Of a stretch of DNA of 64,000 nucleotides, positions 15,301-26,500 are shown in pieces. The notes beneath the pieces are model-generated. The model saw only the letters and a list, made by a program, of their open reading frames with translations. It did no database searches and was not told the DNA's origin. This DNA comes from Spirodela intermedia. Its lineage: Eukaryota; Streptophyta; Magnoliopsida; Alismatales; Araceae. Made by a program: the position numbers and the translations under genes. The stretch covers positions 2,850,501 to 2,914,500 of the forward strand of contig LR746281.1 in assembly GCA_902729315.2 (NCBI GenBank), in the 5' to 3' direction. The stretch's first letter is position 1; each line of letters opens with the position of its first letter.

Positions 15301-15770
15301 TCTTGTTGGGAAGGAGGGAACCAACGTCGCCGTCGCTAATAAGCCACCTCGCTCTGCATAATTCCTCATCCAACTAATCAAAGGGCAGAAGGCGTGAGCA
15401 AACGGCACCACCGATCGCCATCGAGCATGGAAATTGCGAAGAGAAACGAATTCAAAACGAGTTTCCGAGGAACTGTAGTCCCTTCTTGTATCCGTCCTAC
15501 CTTGTCGGCGTCCTTGGCGTCAAGGGTCCCGCCCCGCCGGACGGCGGCATTAACGGAGGTCTGGATGCGGCGCAGATCGGCATCCAGGCCAACCGCACGC
15601 TGCCGTAGCGCTTGCTCTTCGTTCGAAGTGCGGGAGATCAGATTCGCCGCCGAGTCCTGCAACTCCCGCGCCAGCTCCCCCACCCGCGCAACATCCTGCA
15701 CGAGCCTCCGCAACTCCGCCTCCGCCTCTGCCTCCGCCTCAGCGGCGGTGCCGGCGGCTCTCCTCGCCAT
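7364..15770 (-). CDS. TMEM120 (TMPIT-like) family membrane protein, complete, 10 exons
   Basis: Minus-strand exons: 15501-15770, 15295-15373, 15114-15208, 11049-11153, 10871-10950, 9231-9321, 9031-9138, 8078-8164, 7892-7960 and 7364-7522. They splice in frame to 380 residues with stop TGA at 7364-7366. Residues 1-90 are an Ala/Glu-rich coiled-coil region. Exon 3 carries FLKMFLGPINVR. From about residue 150 come six hydrophobic segments, including FMFLLFPSMLLLLRAWVW (exon 4), WWIYHHYCAMLMALVSLTWE across exons 5/6, LWLLCPILFILQGFEAYVG across exons 8/9 and VVVCGILLVLMAVGNF (exon 10). The tail is basic (KSRFKAKMKR). This order is that of TMEM120/TMPIT proteins, usually about 340-350 residues, which are multipass ER/nuclear-envelope proteins with an ELOVL-like fold in animals. 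The plant role is unknown. Intron 3 is about 4.0 kb. Intron 9 starts with GC instead of GT (TGGCAG|GCAGGG). Confidence 0.92.
7523..7891 (-). other. GC-AG intron (intron 9 of the TMEM120 gene)
   Basis: Exon 9 must end after CAG (7892) to keep the conserved reading PEWQ followed by VVVCG. The next bases on the minus strand are GCAGGG, a GC donor; the acceptor is a normal TGCTGCAG. No in-frame GT donor keeps the conserved residues: the only GT nearby (GGTTTG|GTACC) would remove about six of them. Confidence 0.75.
7627..7880. repeat. Long interrupted (GA)n tract inside TMEM120 intron 9
   Basis: About 250 bases of almost pure purine, made of GA dinucleotides with G-runs and AATAGAGATAGA interruptions. 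Read on the gene's strand it is (CT)n and fills most of the intron between the GC donor and the acceptor. It creates long Arg/Glu or Ser/Leu open frames on both strands that are not genes. Confidence 0.95.
8547..8586. repeat. (GTGGC)n minisatellite
   Basis: About eight GTGGC/GTGGA pentamers in tandem inside TMEM120 intron 7. Confidence 0.9.
11154..15113 (-). other. TMEM120 intron 3 (about 4.0 kb)
   Basis: AT-rich sequence between a GTAAAC donor (15113) and a GAACAG acceptor (11154-11155). It holds an (AT)n tract at about 12284-12314 but no recognisable coding sequence. Nothing identifiable as a transposon was seen. Confidence 0.7.
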
Positions 15771-15918
15771 CCCTCAGGGACCTGAAGGCGGTAGCAAGAG
15801 AGAGGAAGAGGGCGGCGAGGCGCGATGGGCCCGGAGAGGAGGTGGCGGTGCCCTGGAGATGCGGTGACGGTGACTTCACGACCTCTATACACCTACTGGC
15901 CGGGCAAACTTGTGGACG

Positions 15919-16070
15919 GTGACGTGTCACTCACATCCTACGTGTCGTACATCAACCAACAGCCGCAAAGCACGTGACCACAGGCTTTGTTTTTGGGTAC
16001 GCCGCCTCCACGTGGCGCCACCCAAGAAGCCGAGACGATCGGAAGCGCCCAATGACGACTCAACACGTCA
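15919..16070 (-). promoter_or_regulatory. G-box / ACGT-core cluster upstream of the TMEM120 start
   Basis: Within 150 bases there are five ACGT-core motifs: GACGTGTCAC (15921), TACGTGTCG (15939), CACGTG (15971), CACGTG (16009) and ACACGTCA (16063). Two are perfect palindromic G-boxes, the plant binding site for bZIP and bHLH factors. They lie 150-300 bases upstream of the ATG on the minus strand. Confidence 0.5.
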
Positions 16071-17609
16071 CCTTTCAACTCCGTTGAACACTACTTGATA
16101 AATGCTCCAATACTCTCGCGCCGTCCAAACCTCCCACCCCCCCCTCCTCACCACTCATAGTTATCGAGAGACTACAAATGATGAATTTTTCTTACTTCCA
16201 AGGAAGCGACCAGCCCCCTATCTTGCTTACCGAAAGGACTCAGTGGCTAAAAGAGTCAACGGTAACGGCTACTAAAGTAGTAACGACAGGAAGAGAAGTC
16301 AAACCCGAGAGACTAGACTTGACTGGGCATAGCAGACATGTGGGCTTGATGAGAATTATAAGTGGAGCTTCATGGGTAAGAGATGGACCGAATGATGGAT
16401 GTTCCAAGGGGACTTGACTAGATTCGAGCTGCTGTATATGAAAAATAAAAAGATGCCCTCATTTTTCTAGGCAAAGTTCCTCATGAATGTTATCACATTT
16501 AGCTAATCATGCTAATATTTAGCTGCATTGCCTCTACGAAGAACATTCTTCTTATTGAAATGTAATATCCCTTAGATCTTGCTAGCAACTGCATGTAACA
16601 GTAGTTGGATCATTCTGTACCTAGTGTGACCATCTTGTCTCCTTCCAAGTGACTATTTAGGGCCTTGGTATATATGAGTCTTGAATGATTTGACAGAAGG
16701 TTGACTATATTAAGGCAAGAGTTGACATTTCTCAGTGCATAATTATGGAGGGTTATAGCAATTGGCTTTCTCTCTCTAAACTCCATCTAGATCTTCATCA
16801 TCATCGTCATACATGTGTCTTTTAATAAATCAAATTGACTTTGTCATTAACATCATGAGTAACCACCATGCTCAGCAAACTAGTCTCTTTATAACTTCAC
16901 TTGTTTTGCTGACTCATGTTTTATTCTCATGCAAAATAAGAGAGCCACATCATTCGATCCACCTGGCAAAACTCCATTGGTGAAGTTTAGAGCATGTGTG
17001 TGAAGAGGGCTTGTTGCACAACTTCATTTCTAGGGCTGCCCAAGTCAATAATGAAACGATCCAAGCCTCTACAACCTATGAAAATCTTCAACTTATTCAT
17101 TGTGAGCTGTCTAGGAATAGGTATAAGGCCACTGAAAGAGTGGTGTATTGAAACCATGCAGTAGGTTAGTGTAGAGAAAAGGAATGAGAAATAATAGCAA
17201 TTTGATAAACCATCTACTGAACTAGAAAAGTCAATAAAGCAAGTAGAGGACTTACCAGTATAATGATTTACTATCAGTCAGTTGGTGGTGGGCCAGGGTC
17301 AAGAAAACTGGTGGATTAGTGATACTGCATTAGTCAACTATGTAGCAGACTATAACCAAGAACATTATTGGCGGATTGATAATACGCACTAGCCCAAGCC
17401 AAAGAAAGCCAATGGAAAGTTGATTACTTGTTAGCAATCTCATCTGCTACTTGTGTGAGAGCTAGAAAAGTTGACAATGGCAACAAGAATTTTATGCCTT
17501 GGTGTAAAAGTATTTACTAGATGTAATCTTAGAGAGACTAGTGGAAGTATAAGTCTGGTTCCCACGTGGCTAAAGAGTTAGTAATGGGTCCCACTATTAG
17601 GACATGTGT

Positions 17610-19725
17610 TGTCAGTGGTTAAGGGACATGTATTCCTTCACTGATGAGGGGTGAGGGGCCTTTATGAACTACATTTATGAAGGGTGAATTGAGGAAAAGC
17701 CATTGATGGTTCTTCATTAGAAGAAGTGGGTATGTCAACGTTATCTTATCTACTAGTGGACAACAGGACGGAATGGCCATTCCCTCTTATCTATTATACC
17801 TTAGATTAAGTTTTTACCCCTTTTGACCAAAAGCTTCCATAATCTTGAAAGGGTAGAAAGTCGTAGTGTTCAGAGCTTCGGAGATGGGCCCACTATAATC
17901 GTGTGAGAAATGAATGGGTAGTTGGGGATGGAAAGTCTTATTGGTCACCATGGTTGACTGATGAAGCCTACTTCCTAACATGCGAGGAGAGCCTAGAAGG
18001 CGAACAGGCGATTGCAATCGTGACAGCTGCCAACTCTAGGTCGTGGTCAGGCACAGTGTGCATGTGTGCACACGTAGAGGGATGTGGCAACACTGGGGGC
18101 ATGTGTGGTGAGCATATATAAGCGCTCATTAGTAAGGGAGTGGAAAGAGCGAAGGCGCGCAACAATGTGAGGAAGATAGCTGCTTCACCAATGGGGAACT
18201 GGACAAGGAGGTCTCGCCATGTGTGGGACACTCAGCTTTGCTGTGGACACAAACGAGTGCATGGCAGGAATGTGCCAAAAGGAGAGTTCGAGCAGCATGG
18301 AAGGCACTGATGTGCGCAAGTTGCGCGACATGGTGCGGCGCAGTGCAGAATGGTGTCGGCGCACACCAGGTGTACGACGCAAAATGGCACTGGCATGCAT
18401 GAGGCACACGGCGCAGTGGAGAATAGCATAGATGCGTACAAGATGTGCAGCACGGTGCGATGCAGCGAAGAACAACACGGGCGTGCAGACGTATGCACAG
18501 GTACCATGTGCTGAGGATGCTTGAGGAAAGGCCGGGGGGTGTGTCGCTCGCAGATAGGCGAGCGTTGGCAGTCTCGTGAACAGTGGAGGCTCCTGTACTA
18601 GAGCGTATGACCTGAGTGGATCATACTGCCAAGTTGAGATGCCAAAGGTGCTCTACACATTGCACATGTTCACAGAGGACAACGCTAGCACGGGATATGA
18701 AGCGGAAGTCATCCTTTTGTCTGCACATTGTACCTTGCATTAGAACGGCACACATCAGCAACGGAAACGAAGAGCAAGCATTGTGCTCTGGAGCAATGCA
18801 TATAAACACTAGCAGGGGAAACCATGCAAAGTGTGCACGGGAGGCGTACGCTGATGTCGGGTGAATACTGCCAACATTGTAAGCCATATGGATGGCATTG
18901 GCACAAGAAGACGTGCGACGATGTCCACATAGGAAGGCACGCAAATTGCACAGTAGAGCATTTGGAACTGTGCAATCAGAAACTATGTCGAGACCATTAG
19001 GCATGACGGTCACCTCATGTAGTGTGGAGCACATGTAAATTGGTGAGTGGTCCATTTGAGCAGCGCAGAGGAGCACGGTGCATGGAAATTCTGTGCGATA
19101 CCCAGTGCATGCAGGTGGCATGCGGTGCACGAAAGCTGTAGACGAGTGCTTAACAGGGAACCCCATGTAGCGCACAAGGCATGCAAGTAGCGCGCAGTGT
19201 GCTGGAAATATGTGGACAACATCGAGCATAATCAGCAATATTGTGCCGAAGTATACACAGTGGTGCGGCCTTCCTTGTGCACGACATGGCATGGGAAGAA
19301 TTGGGCATGCATAGGCAGTGGGTAGTGCACATCAGAAGCAATGACACAACGAGAAATGCAGGATTTTGCCGCAGTGGTGACCAGGAGTTGTCAGAAAAGA
19401 GCGTCGAATTTCACAATTGAAGAGTTGTTGGTGGGGCCCAACACAAGAGGTGCACCATCAAACTAATGACAGCTGATAACGAGTGGTCAAGGGACATGCA
19501 CCGCCTTGTACTGTCAAAATGCCTCATCAGGGGTAAGGCCTTGTGAGAATGGTAGCATTTTAAAGGAAAATGGAAGCGTTGTTCACTCTTATCTACTAGT
19601 GTATTATCTTACATTAAGTTTTTGTCCTCTTTGACAAGAGGCCTCCACCAGTCCTGGAAAGGGAAGAAGGTCGTGCAGGCTGAAGATTTGGAGGTAGGTC
19701 CACTCTAACTGTGTGATAGGAGACC
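17610..19725. mobile_element. Possible degenerate element bounded by diverged direct repeats
   Basis: Segments about 17610-17905 and 19478-19725 are diverged direct repeats. Shared blocks in the same order are: gtggttaagggacatg / gtggtcaagggacatg, tcttatctactagtg, ttaagtttttg-like text, and gaaagggtagaaagtcgt / gaaagggaagaaggtcgt followed by gg-ggtccact. Between them lies a GC-richer, GTGCA-rich block (about 18000-19400) with no recognisable protein. This could be a non-autonomous LTR element or another duplicated repeat; termini and TSDs were not found. Confidence 0.35.
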
Positions 19726-20927
19726 TATAACAAATTATCTACGTCTCTCTATTTAGTAGAGTAACATATCATACCAACATAGTCTAGATATTTTTCTTTT
19801 CACTCTCTCCTTCCCCCCTGAGACACATGCTAACCATCCTCAAGTTCTACACAAGTATTTTGAGTTGGTGAATTCTAGGATTCTACCACTGGTTCAAACA
19901 AAACTTGATGGTTATGAGAAAAAAAATAATAAGGAGCCTAAGTGGAAACTAATTATTCTCTATGTGATTATTAATTTAAGTTACTTATAATTTTCTATAA
20001 ATTAGAATGTAAAAATAAGGTTATTTCTTTAGTTATAAGACAATCGACCATATTCAAAAAGGTTGCCCGAAGAAAAAAACTGACCGACTTTTAAGCATGA
20101 TGTCAAGAACAATATTGGAAACAAGAAGAATAACAAGGCTATTGTTGAAACCTGGGAGTGGTGAGTATAAAACCTCCTCCTCATCAAATGAAGAAGAAAC
20201 ACGTGCCTTACAAAGAATGAGGAGGAATGCTCAGAAAACTCCACTATCTTTTGAGAATAAATTCTAGATCTTTTTGGAGAATTTTTGGGAATTTCAAAAT
20301 TGAAAGCAGAGTTGTTTTCAACAGCAACAACATATGTAATTGAATAATTTTTTAATCACTAAATAATAAATTTACTAAAAACTTGAGGTTGATATCGAGA
20401 ATTAAAGCCTGCCAAAGCAGAAAGAAGATGCTGAAAGTAAAAAAGGATTGTTGTCAAAATTGGCGCATGGTAGAGATAGATTGAATGGTATGTTAGGAAT
20501 TCAAAGTAGCACGTTAAAATGCAAGAACTATGTAGGATAGCCTTTTGGAAAACACAATTGGAAGGCGTTTTCTTCTATCATAACCAGACCACATAAATTG
20601 TCGTTTGATAACATGTTTTTATGGTACCAAGGAATGACATAAGGAACATGATTGCAACCTTATTAGAATGTACTCTAGTCCCACTTTGTAGTGTACTCCT
20701 ATCTAAATTGCAAAGATTTTGTTAATGCAGTCCACTATAATTTGATATCACAATTTGTGCCATATAGGTTGATGTTTAGATCAGCCTCTCCTTTTTACCA
20801 CATCTGAAACATTTGTCATCTTTCCATGTTCTTTATTTGCCAATTTTTTGTTGAATAATTCTGATGTCCAAAACTTAGTCATCCATGTTAGATTTAGTGG
20901 ATGGAGGTGGATATATATTTATTGAAT

Positions 20928-20928
<1 letters not shown>

Positions 20929-20961
<33 letters not shown>
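20929..20961. repeat. (TA)n microsatellite
   Basis: Alternating TA run of about 30 bases in AT-rich intergenic DNA. Confidence 0.9.
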
Positions 20962-20965
<4 letters not shown>

Positions 20966-21633
20966 AACGCACCAGCCTGGTTTCGTGATAGGAAATGAAT
21001 TTACTGGATTTATCATAGTCTTGTTCTTACATATTTTTATCCTTATTCTAGATGACTTTTGCTTTTAGGAATTCAAACTATTTATTTGCCCACTTTACTT
21101 TGAAATTTCTTCATTATAAATTCATCGTAAATCATGTTAAATTAATCTAAATAATATTTATGTGGTAGTCGTGTGATTATAAGGTTTTATCAATGCAGAA
21201 GATTCTGAAGAACAAAATATGATAATTTTCAAACAAAGAGTGAAAGGGTTGGCAGAGATTCCGAAAAAAAGAGTTTATAAACTCTAATTGGACCTTTTTT
21301 TGTCTAAACAATACGATCATAATGGTAATGGAGGACAAACATCAAATCGACCGAAAAAATTTACCCCGTATTAATCTAGGCCGACTTCCTGGATCGGTTA
21401 TCACTAGAGCCAGCGATAGCCAGTCTTCAAGGAAATCAGGATATTCAAGCTTCTGTGTTAAATGCAGGTGATGAGAATCTTTGAATGAATCGATAAAATT
21501 AAATGCCACCATTACATCTTTCTTTCGTTGGAGTCTTACCTTCCTATTTCAGCGTCCATAGCATTCGACCAGTGTCCGAGCCCGTCTTCGAATCTAACCG
21601 AAAAATCAAAGGAAGGAAATCCTCCATAGTTCC

Positions 21634-21640
21634 ATATATA
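21634..21640 (+). promoter_or_regulatory. Candidate TATA box of the defensin-like gene
   Basis: ATATATA 78 bases upstream of the ATG at 21718. Position and sequence fit a plant TATA box; there is no transcript evidence. Confidence 0.4.
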
Positions 21641-21717
21641 CATGAGGAAAATCGTCAGAAAAAACCCCTGCCACCCTTGACCACACAAGAGGACGGAGTT
21701 GGAGAGTGCCCGGCATC

Positions 21718-22185
21718 ATGGCTACCCCCAAGGCAGGAACCCTTGCGCTCGCCGTGTGGTTCATGGTCTTGGCTGCCGGTAAGAAAAGACTCTCCCACCT
21801 TTCATCAGCGTCTGATTATTATTCTTACTCCTTTCTCCGCTCTCTCCTTTCCCTTGGCAGCTCTCTCCCTGTATGATCTTGGATTTCTATTTTCATTCTA
21901 TTTATGCTGGCTTGTCCGCGTAACCCCTCACATGTTCTACTAGCTTACCTCACTCAGGTTTGTTCTTCTTCTTATTCCTCATCCTGGTGAGAAGGTGGGG
22001 AGTGGGTGGACTACCCGTCTGGCCTCGGGTGTTGCAGCAACATCCAGGTGGAGAGGTGCGATCCGTCGAGCTCCAACGCAAACGCTGCCTGCCGTGACGT
22101 ATGCCACTACAGTGGCTGCAGGAAAGGTGGCCTCTGCATGGATGGTGCTCCCCGCTTCGGCCGCTTCTGCCATTGCAACTGCTGA
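21718..22185 (+). CDS. Secreted cysteine-rich defensin-like (DEFL) peptide
   Basis: Exon 1 (21718-21778) encodes a signal peptide, MATPKAGTLALAVWFMVLAA, and ends at a good donor (GTAAGA). The second exon reads open from 21992 to TGA 22183-22185, giving 84 residues. The mature part has ten cysteines: a CC pair, then C-x7-C-x10-C-x3-C-x4-C-x5-C-x10-C-x-C-x-C counted from the second Cys of the pair. The C-x3-C and C-x-C elements are those of the cysteine-stabilised alpha-beta fold of plant defensins. One intron after the signal peptide is also typical of this family. The acceptor is weak (CTGGTGAG at 21984-21991) but follows a clean pyrimidine tract, and it is the only nearby one that keeps the cysteine frame. 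The stronger CTCAG at 21957 would shift the frame and destroy the motif. Such peptides usually act in defence or pollen-pistil signalling; the role here is unknown. A pseudogene with a lost acceptor is the alternative. Confidence 0.62.
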
Positions 22186-22780
22186 GGCGACTCAAACCCA
22201 TTTCTTCCAACGTCTAGCCTCAACTTCCAGCGAGCTGGCCCATTCTCATTTCTCCCATCAACCAACATCATACTCATTCCTCCGACGAACCAGTATTATC
22301 TTTTGGCGGCAACCCTTCAGAGAGAGATGGAAGAGTAAGCTTCATGGTATCACTTCCTTTCCCTCCATCCTTCAAGACAGCAGTTGTATTCATTTTTTGA
22401 GATCATATGAGAAACATATAAGAGGGTTTTGGGAAGATTATCATTAAGTAACGGAGACTGAATCTCCAAAATGTCTCCTCTTTCTTAATATCGTCGTTCA
22501 AATTAAGGGATTATCTTTCCGTGTTTTTCCACCGAAGTCAGTATGGGATGATAAAGATTAAAAAGGAAATCTCTTATAAAAATGAGGGGAATAATCAACA
22601 AAAAAGGGATTATAATATGGTCTACAGTGATACTGTCATATATGATTTGTGGATGAAACTTTTTATGGGAATAAGTGATCATAGCCTACTCGAATAAATT
22701 TTCCCCCTCTTGGGTCGTTCCTTTATCTTACTTTCCAAATTTCCCCACATAAAAGGAAGCAATTTTCAATCGACCATTAG

Positions 22781-22911
22781 GAAGACATATATCCGGTTGA
22801 AGCATGGGTAGGAGTTGCCTGGAAGTTTGCCATTTTTACCGGCCGAACAATTCCTCTCACCACTCTTCTAGTCGTGTCGGCTGTACTCCCACTCTCTGTC
22901 CTGCAGAATCG
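22781..22911 (+). CDS. Unidentified exon-like segment (hydrophobic)
   Basis: An open stretch lies exactly between an AG acceptor (CCATTAG, 22780) and a good donor (GTAAGC, 22912). It reads about 43 residues, beginning EDIYPVEAWVGVAWKF and continuing into a hydrophobic run LTTLLVVSAVLPLSVL that looks like a membrane segment. No partner exons were found on either side, so it may be a relic of a membrane-protein gene or chance. I do not recognise the family. Confidence 0.25.
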
Positions 22912-23599
22912 GTAAGCTTGTTCCATGAGCCAGGCAACCTATCATCCGGGACAGTCAACCGCTTCGTTGCCGGTCCTCCTTCCCAAGTTGTCAACTTGCC
23001 TTGCAAACGACCCCTTCTCCCTTCTTCTGACTGCCCCTTAGATCTGCTTCGTCTACTCTCCTCTCGGTAAAGAATCTTCCTGAACCACCACCGGGTACGT
23101 AGCTATTCAAATTGGGCCAGCAAAGCTCAGGCTTCATAACGTATGGTGCTGTTTTTTCCTGCTTTCTGTATACTTGAATTAGGCAAGTCAACGTAAGGCC
23201 TACGGTGCCAGACTTGGCGAGGCTTGGCTAGGCCTCTCCAGTGAGAACACAACTGCGTATGGGAGCTCTGTTCAGCTTGCCCCACTACCTACGCCTGTAC
23301 CAGTGGCTGTCTACCTACATATTGCACTTGCTGGCATCCAGCCATGGCCGCACCAACCGCAGCCGCCTGCACCCAGGTTGGTTGCCCGCTGCCAACCGTG
23401 AATTCCTCCACAGCTCATGCCTACCCTCGCCATTGCCTAGTGATTTTTGGATTGAATTACTTTGCACATATAGATTTCCTCAAGATAATGGTGGGTTTAG
23501 AGTTATTTGGCATTTCCCTTAATAACTTGATATGGCCCTCTATATAAGATTTCTATCATTGACATTAATATCCTCCCAACAGCCTATGGTAGCGTCTTA

Positions 23600-26500
23600 A
23601 CGACCACACGGTCCCAGAAATTCATTAGTATACTCCAGACTTAGTTGATTTTCACATGTTTCCTTGATTTAATTTCATGATTAATTATTTTAATATGAAT
23701 TAATTTTTAGTGACTCGATCTGATATCATCACATAGTGTTGTCCTATAACAACTTTGAGCAACATACATAGAGCCCCTAAATGAGACTTTCAAACAACTA
23801 TAGATAGCCAAATTCCAATTGTCTCAATTTCCAAAAAATGATAATCAAGACTATCAATGTAGAATAACTGGGGATTCCTTTCTCAAGTCACTTGCATGAT
23901 TTTTTTACATTTTCTGAAATATTCATTACATAAATATAGTGCATTGTGCACTATATTAGAAGTTGATTTTTCATTTACATAGTATATTGATTCTTGTACT
24001 AAATTATTGGGATATAGATGAGGTTTTTTTTTAGAGACATCAAACTAAAAAGGTTTTGTGCCAAGACTATATTATGTTGACCTCCTAGAACAATGAAATG
24101 GGAGGAAAGTTTGCCAGCAGCACCTTGGTGTTCAACTGGTATACCCACAAGAAGTAAGTGTTGCATAAAGAAGAGACTCGTCAAGTAGTTTGATAGCCAA
24201 GAGTGCCAAACCACAATAAGATTTTGGCTTTGATGATTTTGAAGAATTTAGTGTCCCATGTAGACTTCAATTCAAATCAAGTGATTTATATCTCTACGTC
24301 CTCGTATGCCTTACTTGGAACCTAGGTGCAACAAAATATTAAATTTTGGAATCAGGGCTAGGTAAGATGACTAAAGATGACTTTTTTTTCAATATGGTTA
24401 ATAATTTTTCATTTCAAAAATATTGAATAGTAAACTTTAAAATTTAAATGTTATAGTGATTTGGCTTGAGCTTTTCTACTTTGACTAAACAATTACATAG
24501 ATATTATAACAATGTAACATAGGTATGTCAACTTGTCCCAACTAAAGTCATAACTTTAAGATAAGTTTAGTAATATAAAGTTATTATTTTACCTTTTTGT
24601 ATATTTTTCTGACATCAGAACTAAGATAGTAAAAGCTAACATTCACTTCTTGATACACTACATTCATGGAAGATTATTTCCTTTTTTCTCACACTTTAAT
24701 GGCTGAAAATTAATTATTTTAGTCCTTTTTATTGGCCACATAGAGGTGCCTTGAAACTAGTCTAGATTTTATTGTTGAATTTTATATGCCAACATACCGT
24801 ATCAAGAGGGAGGGGTGAATTAGTTTTGTACAATTCTTTTTGCGAGAAAGGTTCTAAAAGGCTCAAATGGTATTTCACACATAACTTATAATGGTTTTGA
24901 CATCTGAAATACTCACTCAATTCTCTAAACCATCCTTTCATTTCATTAAATCTTTTGGTCAAATATTAGACTAAATTAAGACTTTATCATCTTTGATAGA
25001 TTTAATAGCTCCATTAACTTAAGATTCCACCTAAAATTTTTCTTCAAGAGTCACAACACTAAGTAGACAAATAACAGATGACCTTTCCTCTTTTCTAGAT
25101 TCACAACTCTAAGAAAACAAACTAGATAAACAGTTGTTAATCTCTCATAAATTAAGGTTTTTAGATGGCTATTGAGTGAAAATAAAATCTAAAAAAAATA
25201 TCAAATGAGTTAATGTTCTTGAAATTTCATACTAAAACTTTGTGATGTTTGATTTCTTCTAATTTCTTCTTTGTAAGTTTCACGGAGAGGATCTGCCTTT
25301 ATACCATTGATTACTTCATGTTATTCTTCTCTTAATCTTGATTGTTGACCTCCATAATTCTGATTGAGGAGAACATTCCTATTTATATTACTGGTTTTAT
25401 CCTTAATTTTTTTAGTTTTCTGACAACTCTTTAATAGTCTGAAAACATCTATAACCAATCATTTGTAGAGATGATGCACAACAAAAAAATTCACTTTTTT
25501 TGGCATGCCTACCACCCATGTTCTCTCTCCTCATGTGTTAACACCCAATAGAAAAAATTAAATATATTATTTTATTAAAATAGTGAATATATTGTATAAA
25601 TCATTTTTGAGTATGTGCAATCATCTCAAGCATTTTGAAGGGTCATGAGAATATTCAATTTAGATTGTAATATCAAATTTTACCCCTATTCTTGACTTTT
25701 CTAAATTCAATATTTTTATGAATATCAATCATTAATATAATTTAAATACTTAATTCTTAATCATAAAATTTATTAATTTTTCTTTCATTTTTTATGATCA
25801 TTATCAAAACAAGTAGGGCTTCTAAAGACATCCATAACTCCAATGGGGCAACAAGTAGCTTTTGGGGGTTGCACTCAAGTGTACATTACTAAATCATTTG
25901 TTTAGTGCTATTTCAATCAAATTCAATGTAGATCCAATGTAGTACAGATATAGTCCAAGTGTTTTAGCATGGTTCCAAGTCATTGTAGTGTTGGTCTGAT
26001 AAACATTGAAAACCATTGTTCTTCATTTTTCTTTTCTCATCTTCTTCTCATTCCAAGGAGAGTTGAGGAGATATAGTTCCTTTTTCCATCACATCTGATA
26101 AAATGCTATTAAAATGTTGCCTGAACATTGCTGCGTTTTTTCTTAATCTTTAGTCTTCTTCTGTTCACTCACAAGTGGGATGCGGTGACTCAGCTACTTG
26201 CTTGATCACTAAAGTGTACATCTAATAAAACACTGCATGAGTACTTTTATTTTCCTTTTTTTCTTTCCATGTATGAGTTTAGGTGAATCAACATGTTTAG
26301 TGAAAAATGAAAAGCAACTAAAAATTCTTCCACTAGAATTTTAATGTAATGATATTAACAAAAAACTAAGTAGCTTCACTAAAACTTAATCTCCACACAA
26401 TATTACATGAACTTGTGAACTATTTCACTGTACAATCATTGTTACCTAGTTCTGTACTCACAAAATAAAATCATCAATAACTTGTTAATACCTTGCTGTT

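Larger units (their letters stand above)
16100..21630. other. Intergenic region without a recognised gene
   Basis: No exon chain could be supported. The only structure seen is the direct-repeat pair near 17.6 and 19.5 kb around a GC-richer block, and a TA microsatellite near 20.93 kb. Confidence 0.5.

Noticed and set aside
18621-19292. 223-codon minus-strand open frame
   Set aside because: Cys/His/Met-rich text with no recognisable domain, matched by other long frames on both strands in the same GC-richer block; looks compositional.
21995-22447. 150-codon plus frame over the defensin-like exon
   Set aside because: Alternative frame of the cysteine-rich exon; Ala/Thr-rich with no signal or domain.
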